A program made the position numbers and the translations under genes. From Modicisalibacter sp049808615 (GTDB lineage Bacteria > Pseudomonadota > Gammaproteobacteria > Pseudomonadales > Halomonadaceae), in assembly GCF_049808615.1 (NCBI RefSeq), contig NZ_JBNCAN010000014.1, positions 1 through 64,000 on the forward strand: a DNA stretch of 64,000 nucleotides, in the 5' to 3' direction. The notes under the pieces were generated by a model. The model saw only the letters and a list, made by a program, of their open reading frames with translations. It searched no databases and had not been told where the DNA came from. This document shows, piece after piece, positions 24,460 to 34,039 of the stretch; positions within the stretch are counted from its first letter, which is position 1, and each line of letters starts with the position of its first letter.

Positions 24460-25392
24460 GTGGCTCACGCCAATCTCGAGGACGTCAAGCGCTATCTATT
24501 GGACCTGCAGGACCGGCTCTGCCAGGCCTTGGCCGAGGAAGACGCCGGTGCAGATTTCCGTGAGGATTCTTGGGACCGCCCGGAGGGCGGCGGCGGTCGT
24601 TCGCGGGTCATCGAGAAGGGTGCCGTATTCGAGAAGGGAGGCGTCAATTTCTCCCATGTCTTCGGCGCGACGCTACCCCCTTCGGCGACGGCGGCGCGTC
24701 CCGAATTGGCCGGGCGCAGCTTTCACGCGGTCGGGGTTTCCTGGGTGCTGCATCCGCATAATCCCCAGGTGCCCACCAGCCACGGCAACGTGCGCTTCTT
24801 CATCGCCGAGAAGGAAGGCGAGTCGCCGGTGTGGTGGTTCGGGGGCGGGTACGACTTGACGCCTTTCTATCCGGTCGAAGAGGACGTGGTGCATTGGCAC
24901 CAAGTGGCCTTCGATGCCTGCGCCCCCTTCGGCGATGATGTTTATCCGCGCTACAAGCGCTGGTGCGACGAGTACTTTTATCTCAAGCATCGCGACGAGA
25001 CCCGCGGCGTAGGCGGGCTGTTCTTCGACGATCTCAATGAATGGGGATTCGAGCGCTGCTTCGCCTTCCAGCGCGCCGTGGGGGATAGCTTCCTCGAGGC
25101 CTATCTGCCGATCCTGCAGCGCCGGCGGGATGAGGCCTACGGCGAGCGTGAGCGTGCCTTTCAGCTTTATCGCCGCGGACGTTATGTCGAGTTCAACCTG
25201 GTCTGGGATCGCGGCACGCTGTTCGGCCTGCAAAGCGGTGGCCGCACCGAGTCGATCCTCATGTCCATGCCCCCGGTGGCGGAATGGCATTATGGTTGGA
25301 CACCGGAGCCGGGGAGTCGCGAAGAAGTACTGTACCGCGATTATCTAAAGCCGCGAGACTGGTTGGGCAAGGAGCCCCAAAGCGCTCACTGA
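24460..25392 (+). CDS. hemF: Oxygen-dependent coproporphyrinogen III oxidase
   Basis: This 310-residue enzyme converts coproporphyrinogen III to protoporphyrinogen IX in aerobic heme synthesis. Family blocks include VFEKGGVNFSHVFG, HAVGVSWVLHPHNPQVPT, GGGYDLTPFYP, YPRYKRWCDEYFYLKHRDE and RYVEFNLVWDRGTLFGLQ. A GTG start at 24460 follows AAGGAG; the frame is open slightly upstream. It is in the tsaC-hemF-aroE run. Confidence 0.95.
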   Translation: MAHANLEDVKRYLLDLQDRLCQALAEEDAGADFREDSWDRPEGGGGRSRVIEKGAVFEKGGVNFSHVFGATLPPSATAARPELAGRSFHAVGVSWVLHPHNPQVPTSHGNVRFFIAEKEGESPVWWFGGGYDLTPFYPVEEDVVHWHQVAFDACAPFGDDVYPRYKRWCDEYFYLKHRDETRGVGGLFFDDLNEWGFERCFAFQRAVGDSFLEAYLPILQRRRDEAYGERERAFQLYRRGRYVEFNLVWDRGTLFGLQSGGRTESILMSMPPVAEWHYGWTPEPGSREEVLYRDYLKPRDWLGKEPQSAH

Positions 25393-25421
25393 GTCATCGA
25401 ATATTTACACTGGAGAATTCC

Positions 25422-26237
25422 ATGAGCGATCGCTATTGCGTATTGGGTCATCCGATTGGCCACTCCCGGTCACCGCAGATCCATGCGGCCTTTGCCGAAC
25501 AGACCGGTGAGCGCATGACCTATGACGCCATCGAGGCGCCACTGGAGGATTTCGCCGATGCCTGGCGTGACTTTGTCGCTGCCGGTGGCCGCGGTGCCAA
25601 CGTGACCGTGCCCTTCAAGGAAGAGGCCTATCGGCTATGTGAAGCGCTCAGTCCGCGAGCGCGACTCGCCGGTGCGGTGAACACTTTGATGCTGGATCGC
25701 GATGGCGAGACTTATGGTGACAATACCGATGGCATCGGGCTGGTACGCGATCTTCAAGCCCAGGCGGCGCCTCTGGAGAAGGCTCGTATCCTGGTGCTGG
25801 GAGCAGGGGGTGCGGTACGTGGCATCCTCGCGCCGCTGCTGGAGGTACGACCGGCGACCCTCATGATCGCCAATCGCACCGCCGACAAGGCGCGTCAATT
25901 GGCCAAGGAGTTTTTCGAATGGGGGGAAACCACCGGCGGTGGCTTTGATGAAGTGGTGGGTACCTTCGACTTGGTCATCAATGGGACCAGCGCCAGTCTG
26001 GATGGCGAACGCCCGCTGCTACCGGAGGATGTGTTCGCCGACGACGCCTTGGCTTATGACATGATGTACGCCAATGAACCCACGGCGTTCTTGCGTTGGG
26101 CCGCTGAACACGATGCCCGCACCGCGGACGGTCTGGGCATGCTCGTCGAACAGGCAGCGGAATCCTTCTTTTTGTGGCGCAATGTGCGCCCGGATACCGC
26201 TGCCGTGCGCAAGCTGCTTCGTCCGGGCAACGCCTAA
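25422..26237 (+). CDS. aroE: Shikimate dehydrogenase
   Basis: This 271-residue NADP-dependent enzyme of aromatic amino acid synthesis has its shikimate site in GHPIGHSRSPQIHAAF and ANVTVPFKEEA (catalytic Lys) and in NTDGIGLV (Asp). The NADP site is LGAGGAVRGIL followed by ANRTADKA, and the C-terminal block is DGLGMLVEQAAESFFLW. A TGGAG site lies before the ATG. Its last 4 bases overlap the end of a convergent small membrane protein gene. Confidence 0.95.
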   Translation: MSDRYCVLGHPIGHSRSPQIHAAFAEQTGERMTYDAIEAPLEDFADAWRDFVAAGGRGANVTVPFKEEAYRLCEALSPRARLAGAVNTLMLDRDGETYGDNTDGIGLVRDLQAQAAPLEKARILVLGAGGAVRGILAPLLEVRPATLMIANRTADKARQLAKEFFEWGETTGGGFDEVVGTFDLVINGTSASLDGERPLLPEDVFADDALAYDMMYANEPTAFLRWAAEHDARTADGLGMLVEQAAESFFLWRNVRPDTAAVRKLLRPGNA

Positions 26238-26491
26238 CGGCGTTTGATATAAAGTCCCAGAAAGCACATCACGAGCCCCACCACCGAGAGCAGCATGCCA
26301 CCGTTCACCAGCAACGAGTGACGCTCGATGAAGGGCGTGAAGGGCTGCGGCTGCTCGCGGCAGGTCGTCGCCAGATAATCCCAGTGCCCCCCGGAGAGCT
26401 GGCATTCACGTATATCGCCGAGCTCCCAGAAATACACGCTCATCAGCATGATGAGCGGCAGAATCAGCACTAATGCCCCCCATCGCGTCAT
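26234..26491 (-). CDS. Small two-helix membrane protein, 85 aa
   Basis: Two hydrophobic segments (about residues 6-22 and 60-80) flank a loop with two Cys (ECQLSGGHWDYLATTCREQ). It is probably an inner-membrane protein with the loop in the periplasm. No family is recognised. The start overlaps the stop of the M48 protease gene (TGATG), so the two are translated together and may act together. Confidence 0.7.
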   Translation of the reverse strand: MTRWGALVLILPLIMLMSVYFWELGDIRECQLSGGHWDYLATTCREQPQPFTPFIERHSLLVNGGMLLSVVGLVMCFLGLYIKRR

Positions 26492-27285
26492 CAGCCCGGT
26501 CTCTGACAGTTGGGGGTCTTGCCTGAGGACTGGGCCTGCTGATAAAGACGCAGGGCTTCATCCATCTGCGCCTGCAGAATATCGATGCGCTGGCCGTGGC
26601 TAGGGTGAGTCGACATCCATACCGGCGGCTGGCCCTGATTGTTGGCAGACATGTTCTGCCACAGTTCGATACTGGTACGCGGATCGAAGCCGGCCTGGGC
26701 CATCAAATTCAGCCCCAGTGCATCCGCTTCGCTTTCCTGCTTGCGCGAGAAGGGCATCAGGATGCCGTACTGGGCGCCCATTCCGAGTAACCCCATCAAT
26801 TGCTGGCCACCGGCGCTGTCGAGCCCTGCGGCGGCCTGTACCACCGATAGACCGGTCTGGGTGGCGGCCTGCTGCGAGACTCGCTCGTTGGCATGGCTTG
26901 CCAGCACGTGAGCGACCTCGTGACCAATCACGGTGGCAAGCTGATTTTGATCCTTCGCCACATTGAGCAAGCCGGTATTGACGCCAATATGACCACCGGG
27001 CAGCGCAAAGGCGTTGGCCGAGTCATCCTTGAACACCTTGACCTCCCATTGACCGCCGGACTCCAACTCCCCGGTAATGGCCTTGGCGACACACTGCACA
27101 TAGGTATTGGTCTGTCCCTGGACTACCGGTAGTTCCTTCTCGTACTGAGCGAAGCTCTGCTGACCCATCTCGCTGAGTTGTTCATCGGAGAACAGTGTCA
27201 ACTGAGAACGCCCGGTGGGCGACTGGCTACAGGCCACGAGTGAGATGAGCAATGCTCCTAACGCGCTACGGTTGATCCATTTCAT
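26491..27285 (-). CDS. M48-family metalloprotease lipoprotein
   Basis: This 264-residue protein has a lipoprotein signal (LISLVAC, Cys19) and the zinc motif HEVAHVLASHANE. The third ligand is in ESEADALGLNLM. It resembles YggG/LoiP- and BepA-like envelope proteases that act on misfolded outer-membrane proteins. No TPR repeats follow, so it is not BepA itself. The C-terminus carries the STHPSHGQRI block typical of the family. Confidence 0.88.
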   Translation of the reverse strand: MKWINRSALGALLISLVACSQSPTGRSQLTLFSDEQLSEMGQQSFAQYEKELPVVQGQTNTYVQCVAKAITGELESGGQWEVKVFKDDSANAFALPGGHIGVNTGLLNVAKDQNQLATVIGHEVAHVLASHANERVSQQAATQTGLSVVQAAAGLDSAGGQQLMGLLGMGAQYGILMPFSRKQESEADALGLNLMAQAGFDPRTSIELWQNMSANNQGQPPVWMSTHPSHGQRIDILQAQMDEALRLYQQAQSSGKTPNCQRPG

Positions 27286-27394
27286 GCGCTTTTTCTGTCT
27301 CCTGAACGTTGTCTGTCTGGACCGTGGTGGTGTTGAGCTTCAAGATACCCGGATGTCTTCCAGCGTCAACCATTGTCGACAAGGAGTTGCGTTT

Positions 27395-28255
27395 ATGGAT
27401 GCCGAACTCAGCCAACGGCTAGGTCTGTTACTCGATCGAGTCGAGGCCTGGTTGCCGCCCCAGCCGCCGCGACTGGATTGGTCGCGAGATATCGCCGCCT
27501 TGTGGCAACGTCATCCGCTTGGGGGACATTTATTGCCGGTGACACCGCGGGACGACGTGCGTCTGGAGGATCTGATCGGCATCGAGCGCCAGAAGCGCGC
27601 ACTGCTCACCAATACACGCGCCTTTCTGCAAGGATTGCCGGCCAATCATGCACTGCTGTGGGGCGCCCGGGGCAGCGGCAAGTCGTCGTTGGTAAGGGCA
27701 CTGCTCAATAGTCTGGCACCAGAAAGTCTACGACTCATCCAGGTCGATCGCCACGATCTGGTAGGCTTGCCTACCTTGGTTCACCATCTACGCGATACAT
27801 CGCAACGCTTCATCGTCTATTGTGACGATCTCTCTTTCGAAGGCAGTGACGATGGCTACAAGGCGCTCAAGAGCGTGCTCGATGGCACCTTGACCGGCCC
27901 TCCGGAGAATGTGCTGCTGTATGCCACGTCCAACCGCCGCCATCTACTTCCCGAGTCGATCGATGACAATGCCCAAACGCACCTGGTCGGTGATGAGCTT
28001 CATCACGGCGACGCCGTGGAGGAACGGATCTCGCTTTCGGATCGTTTCGGTCTGTGGCTGGCCTTTCATTCCTTCGATCAGGAAACCTATCTGCAGGCGT
28101 GTCGCCACTGGGTCGCTTATCTGGCGCGGGATGAGCATTGGAGCGACGAGGCCCGAGAGGAAGCGCTGCGCTATGCCACCTTGCGCGGTGTGAGAAGCGG
28201 TCGCGCGGCCTGGCAGTTTGCCTGTCAGTGGGTGGGCAGTCAGGCAGGCGTCTAG
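27395..28255 (+). CDS. DUF815 family AAA+ ATPase
   Basis: This 286-residue ATPase has a Walker A motif, GARGSGKSSLV, a Walker B-like motif, FIVYCDDLSFE, and a sensor-1-like motif, LLYATSNRRHL. The family-specific stretch LIGIERQKRALLTNTRAFL leads the ATPase core. The cellular role of DUF815 proteins is not established. An AAGGAG site fixes the ATG at 27395, although the frame is open from 27215. Its stop overlaps the end of der by 4 bases (convergent). Confidence 0.87.
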   Translation: MDAELSQRLGLLLDRVEAWLPPQPPRLDWSRDIAALWQRHPLGGHLLPVTPRDDVRLEDLIGIERQKRALLTNTRAFLQGLPANHALLWGARGSGKSSLVRALLNSLAPESLRLIQVDRHDLVGLPTLVHHLRDTSQRFIVYCDDLSFEGSDDGYKALKSVLDGTLTGPPENVLLYATSNRRHLLPESIDDNAQTHLVGDELHHGDAVEERISLSDRFGLWLAFHSFDQETYLQACRHWVAYLARDEHWSDEAREEALRYATLRGVRSGRAAWQFACQWVGSQAGV

Positions 28256-29655
28256 CGACGACTCTTGCGTGCTTCCTTGGTTCTCGCCAACTCCCGCTTC
28301 TTGGCTTTTTCGCGGTCGCTGGCGCCGGCGTTGCTGTCGAAGGGGTTGTCGCCGGAGCGAAATTCGAAGCGCATCGGAGTGCCGCGTATCTTGAGCACCT
28401 TACGGAAGGTGTTGATCAAATAGCGCTTGTAGGCTTCCGGCAGGGAAGCGGTCTGGTTACCGTGCACGACGATGATCGGCGGATTGCTGCCCCCCTGGTG
28501 GGCCATGCGCAACTTGATGCGTCGACCATGGACCAACGGCGGTTGATGCTCGCTTACCGCGTCCTGAAGGAGGGTGGTCAGGCGGTTGGTGGACCAGTGC
28601 GCGGTGGCGGCCTTGAAGGCACGCTCGATTGAGGGGTACAGATCGCCCACCGCTGTGCCGTGCAGCGCCGAGATGAAGTGCAGATCGGCATAGTCGGCGA
28701 AGCCCAGACGCCGCTTGACATCTGCACGCATCTTGTCGCGCTGTTCGCTTTCCAGGCCATCCCACTTGTTGACGGCCAGCACCAGGGCGCGTCCCGAGGT
28801 CAGCACGTAGTCGAGCAGATGCAGATCCTGTTCGACCAGGCCGCTACGGGCATCGAGCACCACGATCGCCACATGGCATTCCTTGATCGCTTCCAGGGTC
28901 TTGATGATCGAGAACTTCTCGGCGATCTGGCTGACGTTCTTGCGCCGCCGCACCCCGGCGGTATCCACCAGTACGTAGGGCCGGCCGCGCCGTTCGAAGG
29001 GGATCTCGATGGCGTCCCGGGTGGTGCCGGCCTCATCGAATACCACTACGCGCTCTTCACCGAGCAGGCGATTGACCAGGGTCGACTTGCCGACATTGGG
29101 ACGCCCGATCACGCCGATGCGAATACCCTTGTCGGTCGCTGGGGTGGCGTAGCCTTCACCGCGTTCGGGGAACGGTGCCAGCACTTCGTCGATCAGCGCC
29201 GTGACATTGCGTCCATGAGCGGCGGCAATGGGGTAAGGATCGCCGATGCCTAGCGTCCAGAAATCCGCCATGGCCGAGTGCTCTTCCAGACCATCGGTCT
29301 TGTTGACAACCAGCCAGGTCTTCTTCTGATTGACGCGCAGATGATTGGCGATAGCCTCATCGGCGACATTCAGCCCGGTCCGGCCATCGACCATGAACAG
29401 CACGATATCCGCCTCGTCGATGGCCACCAGCGACTGCTCGGCCATGGCGGCATCGATGCCTTCCTCGTCACCGCTGATGCCGCCGGTATCGATGACCGTA
29501 TAGGACTTGTCGCCAAGCTGGCCGTTGCCGTACTTGCGATCCCGGGTGAGGCCGGGAAAGTCGGCCACCAGCGCATCACGGGTGCGGGTCAGGCGGTTGA
29601 AGAGGGTGGACTTGCCGACGTTGGGGCGGCCCACCAGGGCGATCACGGGGCTCAT
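28252..29655 (-). CDS. der: GTPase Der (EngA), 50S assembly
   Basis: This 467-residue protein has tandem GTPase domains. G1 motifs are GRPNVGKSTLFNR and GRPNVGKSTLVNR, G3 motifs DTGG and DTAG, and G4 motifs NKTD and NKWD. A KH-like C-terminal domain with a basic tail (REKAKKRELARTKEARKSRR) follows. It is needed for late assembly of the large ribosomal subunit. The ATG at 29655 gives the standard N-terminus; a TTG at 29670 that overlaps bamB is less likely. Confidence 0.94.
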   Translation of the reverse strand: MSPVIALVGRPNVGKSTLFNRLTRTRDALVADFPGLTRDRKYGNGQLGDKSYTVIDTGGISGDEEGIDAAMAEQSLVAIDEADIVLFMVDGRTGLNVADEAIANHLRVNQKKTWLVVNKTDGLEEHSAMADFWTLGIGDPYPIAAAHGRNVTALIDEVLAPFPERGEGYATPATDKGIRIGVIGRPNVGKSTLVNRLLGEERVVVFDEAGTTRDAIEIPFERRGRPYVLVDTAGVRRRKNVSQIAEKFSIIKTLEAIKECHVAIVVLDARSGLVEQDLHLLDYVLTSGRALVLAVNKWDGLESEQRDKMRADVKRRLGFADYADLHFISALHGTAVGDLYPSIERAFKAATAHWSTNRLTTLLQDAVSEHQPPLVHGRRIKLRMAHQGGSNPPIIVVHGNQTASLPEAYKRYLINTFRKVLKIRGTPMRFEFRSGDNPFDSNAGASDREKAKKRELARTKEARKSRR

Positions 29656-29666
29656 GGAGTGTGCAT

Positions 29667-30824
29667 TCAATCCTGGGTCGATTCGATGTCGAAGGCGCTC
29701 AGTTCGCCATCGTTGGATAATACGAAGACGCGTCCATCCTCGGTCAGTACGGGGAGACTGATGCCGTCCCCGCCGATGTCCCGACGCCCGGCGATCTCGC
29801 CGTTACCCGCCTCGAGCAGATGAACATAGCCTTCATAATCGCCTAAGGCGAGATAGCCATCGATAAAGGCCGGCGACGTCAACCAGCGGCCTTCCAGCGC
29901 ATCGGATTCCCACAGCAAACGACCGGATAGGGCATCCAGGGCCAGGACATGGCTGGCGTCATTGACCGTGTACAGGGTGTCGTCGACCAATAGCGGCGTG
30001 AGATAGCTCGATTCCTCCCGGGACCACAGGATTTCACCGCTGGTCGCTTCGAGAGCCAGTAGGCGCCCATTATAGCTGGTGACGTAAAGGCGACCGTCTC
30101 GGGTAAGGATCGGCTGACCGTCGAGATCCACCAGACGTTTCACCTCGCTGCGTCCCTGGGGGACGGCGACCCGCAGATCCCACAGCGATTGGCCGCTGCG
30201 GTTATCCAAGGTTACCAGACGACCATTGGCAAAACCGGCGAAGGTCACTTGCTCGATCACGCGCGGGGTGCCGGTGCCGCGTAGCGTCAGCGCCGGCTGG
30301 TTGGTGGTATACACCCAACGCTCTTCGCCACTGTTGCGATCCAGCGCCGTCACCGCCCCGTCGACACTTTGCACTACCAGTAGGCTACGGTTGGGCTGAG
30401 GCGCGGCAAGTACCTCGCTGGATACCCGAGAGCGCCAGAGTTCCGAGCCATCTTCCTGATCCAGTGCAAGCACCTGGCCGTTGCGGGTACCCAGATACAC
30501 CTGATCGGCCACCGCTGTCAGACCACTGGAAACCGGCGTATCCAGTTCGATCTGCCACAGGGTTTCACCACTCTCGGCGTCGATGGCGCGTACCTGGCCG
30601 GATTGGTCCGCTGCGAACAGGCGACCGTCGTCCAGCGATGGCGTGATCGGGTAGCGCGCGATACCCAGGCCGTCTCCGATATCCTGATCCCACACGCCAT
30701 TCAGTTCGACCTGAGGGGTGAAGGACTCGAGTTCCTTGGGGGGGTATTCCGGCTCGACCTTGCCGGCACAGCCGGCCACCAGAGTGATCAGCAGGGTGGG
30801 TACGAGCAAATGGGTAAGTTTCAT
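29667..30824 (-). CDS. bamB: Outer-membrane assembly lipoprotein BamB
   Basis: This 385-residue lipoprotein (lipobox LVAGC, Cys19) is built of PQQ-like beta-propeller repeats (repeated ALDAxSGxxLW and xxxGxVxALDxxxG motifs). It is part of the BAM complex that inserts beta-barrel proteins. It lies between yfgM and der in the usual gammaproteobacterial order and overlaps yfgM by 4 bases. Confidence 0.94.
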   Translation of the reverse strand: MKLTHLLVPTLLITLVAGCAGKVEPEYPPKELESFTPQVELNGVWDQDIGDGLGIARYPITPSLDDGRLFAADQSGQVRAIDAESGETLWQIELDTPVSSGLTAVADQVYLGTRNGQVLALDQEDGSELWRSRVSSEVLAAPQPNRSLLVVQSVDGAVTALDRNSGEERWVYTTNQPALTLRGTGTPRVIEQVTFAGFANGRLVTLDNRSGQSLWDLRVAVPQGRSEVKRLVDLDGQPILTRDGRLYVTSYNGRLLALEATSGEILWSREESSYLTPLLVDDTLYTVNDASHVLALDALSGRLLWESDALEGRWLTSPAFIDGYLALGDYEGYVHLLEAGNGEIAGRRDIGGDGISLPVLTEDGRVFVLSNDGELSAFDIESTQD

Positions 30825-31480
30825 AGCGTGAGGTCCTTCGCTCCCAGGTCGTCGAGTTTGAGCTGTACACCATAGACCGGCTGACCGGCTTCTTGGGAGA
30901 GTTTCAGCGCTTGTTGATAAGCGTCGCGGGCCTGGTCATCGCGACCCAATGCGACGAGGATATCGCCTCGGGTATCGGCGCGTTGAGCATTCAAGGCGTC
31001 GGGGACACCGGCCTCCAGCGTCGCGAGTGCCGTCTCGGCCTCGTCTTGGGCAAGTTGCAACCGTGCCAGACGCAGCCGTGCCAAGCCCTTGAGATAATCG
31101 CGATCGGTAGAGGCAATCAGCGCTTCGAGTGTCGTAATGGCAGATTCGTAGTCGTTGTCAGAGATCGCCAGGCGTGCTCGGATCAGCACGGCGAGATCCG
31201 CATAGAGGGTACCGTCATGATCATCGAGGAGCTCGCCGACCAACTGCTGGGCCCGGTCTTGAGCGCCGTCGTCCAGATTGTCCTGTCCGGCGAGGGACAA
31301 CAGCTCCTGATAACGCAGCGATGCTGCTTCGGCCTGGCCTTCCTGGTAGTCCTGCCAGGCATTCCAGCCCAGCACGCCGGCGACGGCGATGACCACGCCC
31401 GCGATCAGCGAGGTGCCATTTTCCTTCCACCAGCGCTTGAGGGCCTCAAGCTGCTCTTCTTCGGTTCTTAGCTCCGCCAC
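30821..31480 (-). CDS. yfgM: YfgM family periplasmic TPR protein
   Basis: This 219-residue protein has a short cytosolic N-terminus (AELRTEEEQLEALKRWWKEN), one membrane helix (residues ~23-42) and a periplasmic TPR region. YfgM associates with the SecYEG translocon and periplasmic chaperones. Translation starts at a GTG preceded by AAGGAGA. It is coupled to bamB. Confidence 0.92.
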   Translation of the reverse strand: MAELRTEEEQLEALKRWWKENGTSLIAGVVIAVAGVLGWNAWQDYQEGQAEAASLRYQELLSLAGQDNLDDGAQDRAQQLVGELLDDHDGTLYADLAVLIRARLAISDNDYESAITTLEALIASTDRDYLKGLARLRLARLQLAQDEAETALATLEAGVPDALNAQRADTRGDILVALGRDDQARDAYQQALKLSQEAGQPVYGVQLKLDDLGAKDLTL

Positions 31481-31565
31481 GGGCGGTCTCCTTTAAGTTC
31501 TTTCTGATGATTGGCCGCACACGCCGAGTTTTCAGACTGGATCTCAATGAATGGGCAGCGCTCAT

Positions 31566-32846
31566 TCAGCACAGCAATTCTCTCAAGCGTTCGATCATCG
31601 CCGCTCGAGGCAGGGTTTCCTGATCGCGCTCTTCACGCAGAAACTTGAGCCCCAGGGTGCCCTGGTCGAGCTCGTCTTCGCCGAGGATCAGGGCCAGGCG
31701 CGCGCCGCTCCTGTCAGCTTTCTTGATCTGGCTCTTGAAACCGCCGCCACCGCAGTGTACCTGCAACGTCAAATAGGGCAGGGCGTCGCGCAGCTCTTCG
31801 CCCAGCAACAGAGCGTCGCGTTCGGCACGCTCGCCCATGGCCAACAGATAGGCATCCGGGCCACGTTGGCTTTCCGCGGGCACCAGATCCAGAGTTTCAA
31901 GCAGTAGAATCAGGCGTTCGACCCCCATGGCAAAACCCACTGCCGGGGTCGGTTTGCCGCCCAGTTGTTCGACCAGGCCATCGTATCGCCCACCGGCACA
32001 GACCGTACCTTGGCTGCCCAACGCCGTGGTCGTCCACTCGAACACGGTGCGCGAATAGTAGTCGAGCCCGCGCACCAGGCGAGGATTGATGACATAGGCG
32101 ATGCCTGCGGCATCGAGCAACTCGGTGAGCTTGGTGAAATGGACCCGCGATTCGTCGTCGAGGTGTTCGAGCAACTGCGGCGCCCCGGCCAGCATCTCCG
32201 CCATATCAGGATTCTTGGAGTCGAGGATGCGCAGGGGGTTAGTCGACAGACGTCGCCGTGAATCTTCGTCGAGCAGATCAAGATGTGATTCGAAATAGTC
32301 GGTCAGTGTCTCACGATAAGCACGCCGAGCGTCGAGCGACCCCAGAGAGTTGAGCTCCAGAGTAACGTGTTCAAACAGGCCCAGTGCCTTCCATAGTCGC
32401 GCCGAGAGCAGGATGATCTCGGCATCGATATCCGGGCCGTCCAGACCGAAGGTCTCGACACCGACCTGATGGAACTGACGATAGCGTCCTTTCTGTGGAC
32501 GTTCGTGACGGAACATCGGCCCTTGGTACCACAGACGTTGGGTCTGATTGTGCAGCAGACCGTTTTCCATGGCGGCGCGCACACAGCTGGCGGTACCTTC
32601 CGGGCGTAGAGTCAGGCTATCGCCGTTACGATCGTCAAAGGTGTACATCTCCTTTTCGACAATATCGGTGACTTCGCCGATGGAGCGCGCAAATAGCGCG
32701 GTTTGCTCGAGAATGGGGGTGCGAATCTCGAGATAACCATAGCGGCGCATCAACGACCTGATCTGTGCCTCGAAGTACTGCCAGAGAGGCGTTTGTTCGG
32801 GCAACAGGTCGTTCATGCCACGAATGGCTTGAATCTTCTTGCTCAA
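31566..32846 (-). CDS. hisS: Histidyl-tRNA synthetase
   Basis: This 426-residue class II synthetase has motif 1 around the GYLEIRTPILE stretch, motif 2 as YQGPMFRHERPQKGRYRQFHQ and motif 3 as GFAMGVERL. Histidine-specific blocks are LVRGLDYYSRTVFEW and CAGGRYDGLVEQLGG. It starts at a TTG codon with AGGAG upstream, which is unusual among the genes here. The C-terminal anticodon domain is complete. Confidence 0.95.
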   Translation of the reverse strand: MSKKIQAIRGMNDLLPEQTPLWQYFEAQIRSLMRRYGYLEIRTPILEQTALFARSIGEVTDIVEKEMYTFDDRNGDSLTLRPEGTASCVRAAMENGLLHNQTQRLWYQGPMFRHERPQKGRYRQFHQVGVETFGLDGPDIDAEIILLSARLWKALGLFEHVTLELNSLGSLDARRAYRETLTDYFESHLDLLDEDSRRRLSTNPLRILDSKNPDMAEMLAGAPQLLEHLDDESRVHFTKLTELLDAAGIAYVINPRLVRGLDYYSRTVFEWTTTALGSQGTVCAGGRYDGLVEQLGGKPTPAVGFAMGVERLILLLETLDLVPAESQRGPDAYLLAMGERAERDALLLGEELRDALPYLTLQVHCGGGGFKSQIKKADRSGARLALILGEDELDQGTLGLKFLREERDQETLPRAAMIERLRELLC

Positions 32847-32914
32847 GGGGAAGCTCCTGACATACCGATCGACGGGCTATCTTACCCGCTACAGCGCGCC
32901 GCTGAAACGGTGCG

Positions 32915-34030
32915 TCAACCCTGGCGGACGATCATGTCCTCTTCCGCAGCCTGTTTTTCGCGCACCTTGTCGCGGATCAGACGTTCGAGATCGTCGACCA
33001 GGTGATCGTTGCGCAGCTTGGAAGCGGGCTTGCCGTCGATGTAGACCAGATTGGCCGGGTTGCCACCGGTCAGGCCGATATCGGTCTCCTTGGCTTCGCC
33101 GGGGCCGTTGACGACACAGCCGATGACCGACACGTCCAGCGGCGTCATGACATCTTCGAGGCGCGCCTCGAGTTCATTCATGGTGCCGATGACGTCGAAG
33201 TTCTGACGCGAGCAACTGGGGCAGGCGATGAAGTTGATGCCCTTGGAGCGCAGTCTGAGGCTCTTGAGCATATCGTAGCCAACCTTGATCTCCTCGACCG
33301 GGTCCGCGGCGAGCGACACGCGGATGGTATCGCCGATGCCGTCCATCAGCAGCATACCCAAGCCAATCGACGACTTGACGGTGCCGGAGCGCAGGCCACC
33401 GGCTTCGGTGATGCCCAGGTGCAGCGGCTGTTCGATCTTCGTGGCCAGTTCGCGATAGGCGGCCACCGCCATGAACACGTCGGATGCCTTGACGCTGACC
33501 TTGAAGTCGGGAAAGTCGAGGCGCTCGAGATGATCGATATGGCGCAGGGCGGATTCGACCAGCGCTGCCGGTGTCGGCTCGCCGTATTTCTTCTGCAGGT
33601 CCTTTTCCAGGGAGCCGGCATTGACACCGATACGAATCGGGATGCCGTTGTCCCGAGCTGCACCTACTACCGCGCGTACGCGATCTTCGCGTCCTATATT
33701 GCCGGGGTTGATGCGTAGACAATCTACGCCCAGCTCGGCGACCCGCAGGGCAATCTTGTAGTCGAAGTGGATATCCGCCACCAGCGGTACACTGACCCGG
33801 CGCTTGATACGGCCGAAGGCTTCAGCGGCGTCCATGTCCGGCACCGAGACACGCACGATATCGGCACCGGCAGCTTCGAGACGCTCGATCTGTGCCACCG
33901 TGGCATCGACATCGAGGGTATCGGTATTGGTCATGCTCTGTACCGAGATGGGGGCATCACCCCCTACCGCTACAGAACCAACATGAATCTGGCGCGACTT
34001 GCGCCGTTGTATCGGAGATTGAGCGTGCAT
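32915..34030 (-). CDS. ispG: 4-hydroxy-3-methylbut-2-enyl diphosphate synthase
   Basis: This 371-residue [4Fe-4S] enzyme of the MEP isoprenoid pathway has a TIM-barrel N-terminal part (SVQSMTNTDTLDV, LRINPGNIG). The C-terminal cluster-binding cysteines are in FIACPSCSRQNFD and VIGCVVNGPGEAKETD. The length is that of the short bacterial form. It lies between rodZ and hisS in the conserved order. Confidence 0.95.
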   Translation of the reverse strand: MHAQSPIQRRKSRQIHVGSVAVGGDAPISVQSMTNTDTLDVDATVAQIERLEAAGADIVRVSVPDMDAAEAFGRIKRRVSVPLVADIHFDYKIALRVAELGVDCLRINPGNIGREDRVRAVVGAARDNGIPIRIGVNAGSLEKDLQKKYGEPTPAALVESALRHIDHLERLDFPDFKVSVKASDVFMAVAAYRELATKIEQPLHLGITEAGGLRSGTVKSSIGLGMLLMDGIGDTIRVSLAADPVEEIKVGYDMLKSLRLRSKGINFIACPSCSRQNFDVIGTMNELEARLEDVMTPLDVSVIGCVVNGPGEAKETDIGLTGGNPANLVYIDGKPASKLRNDHLVDDLERLIRDKVREKQAAEEDMIVRQG

Positions 34031-34039
34031 AGGGCTGGT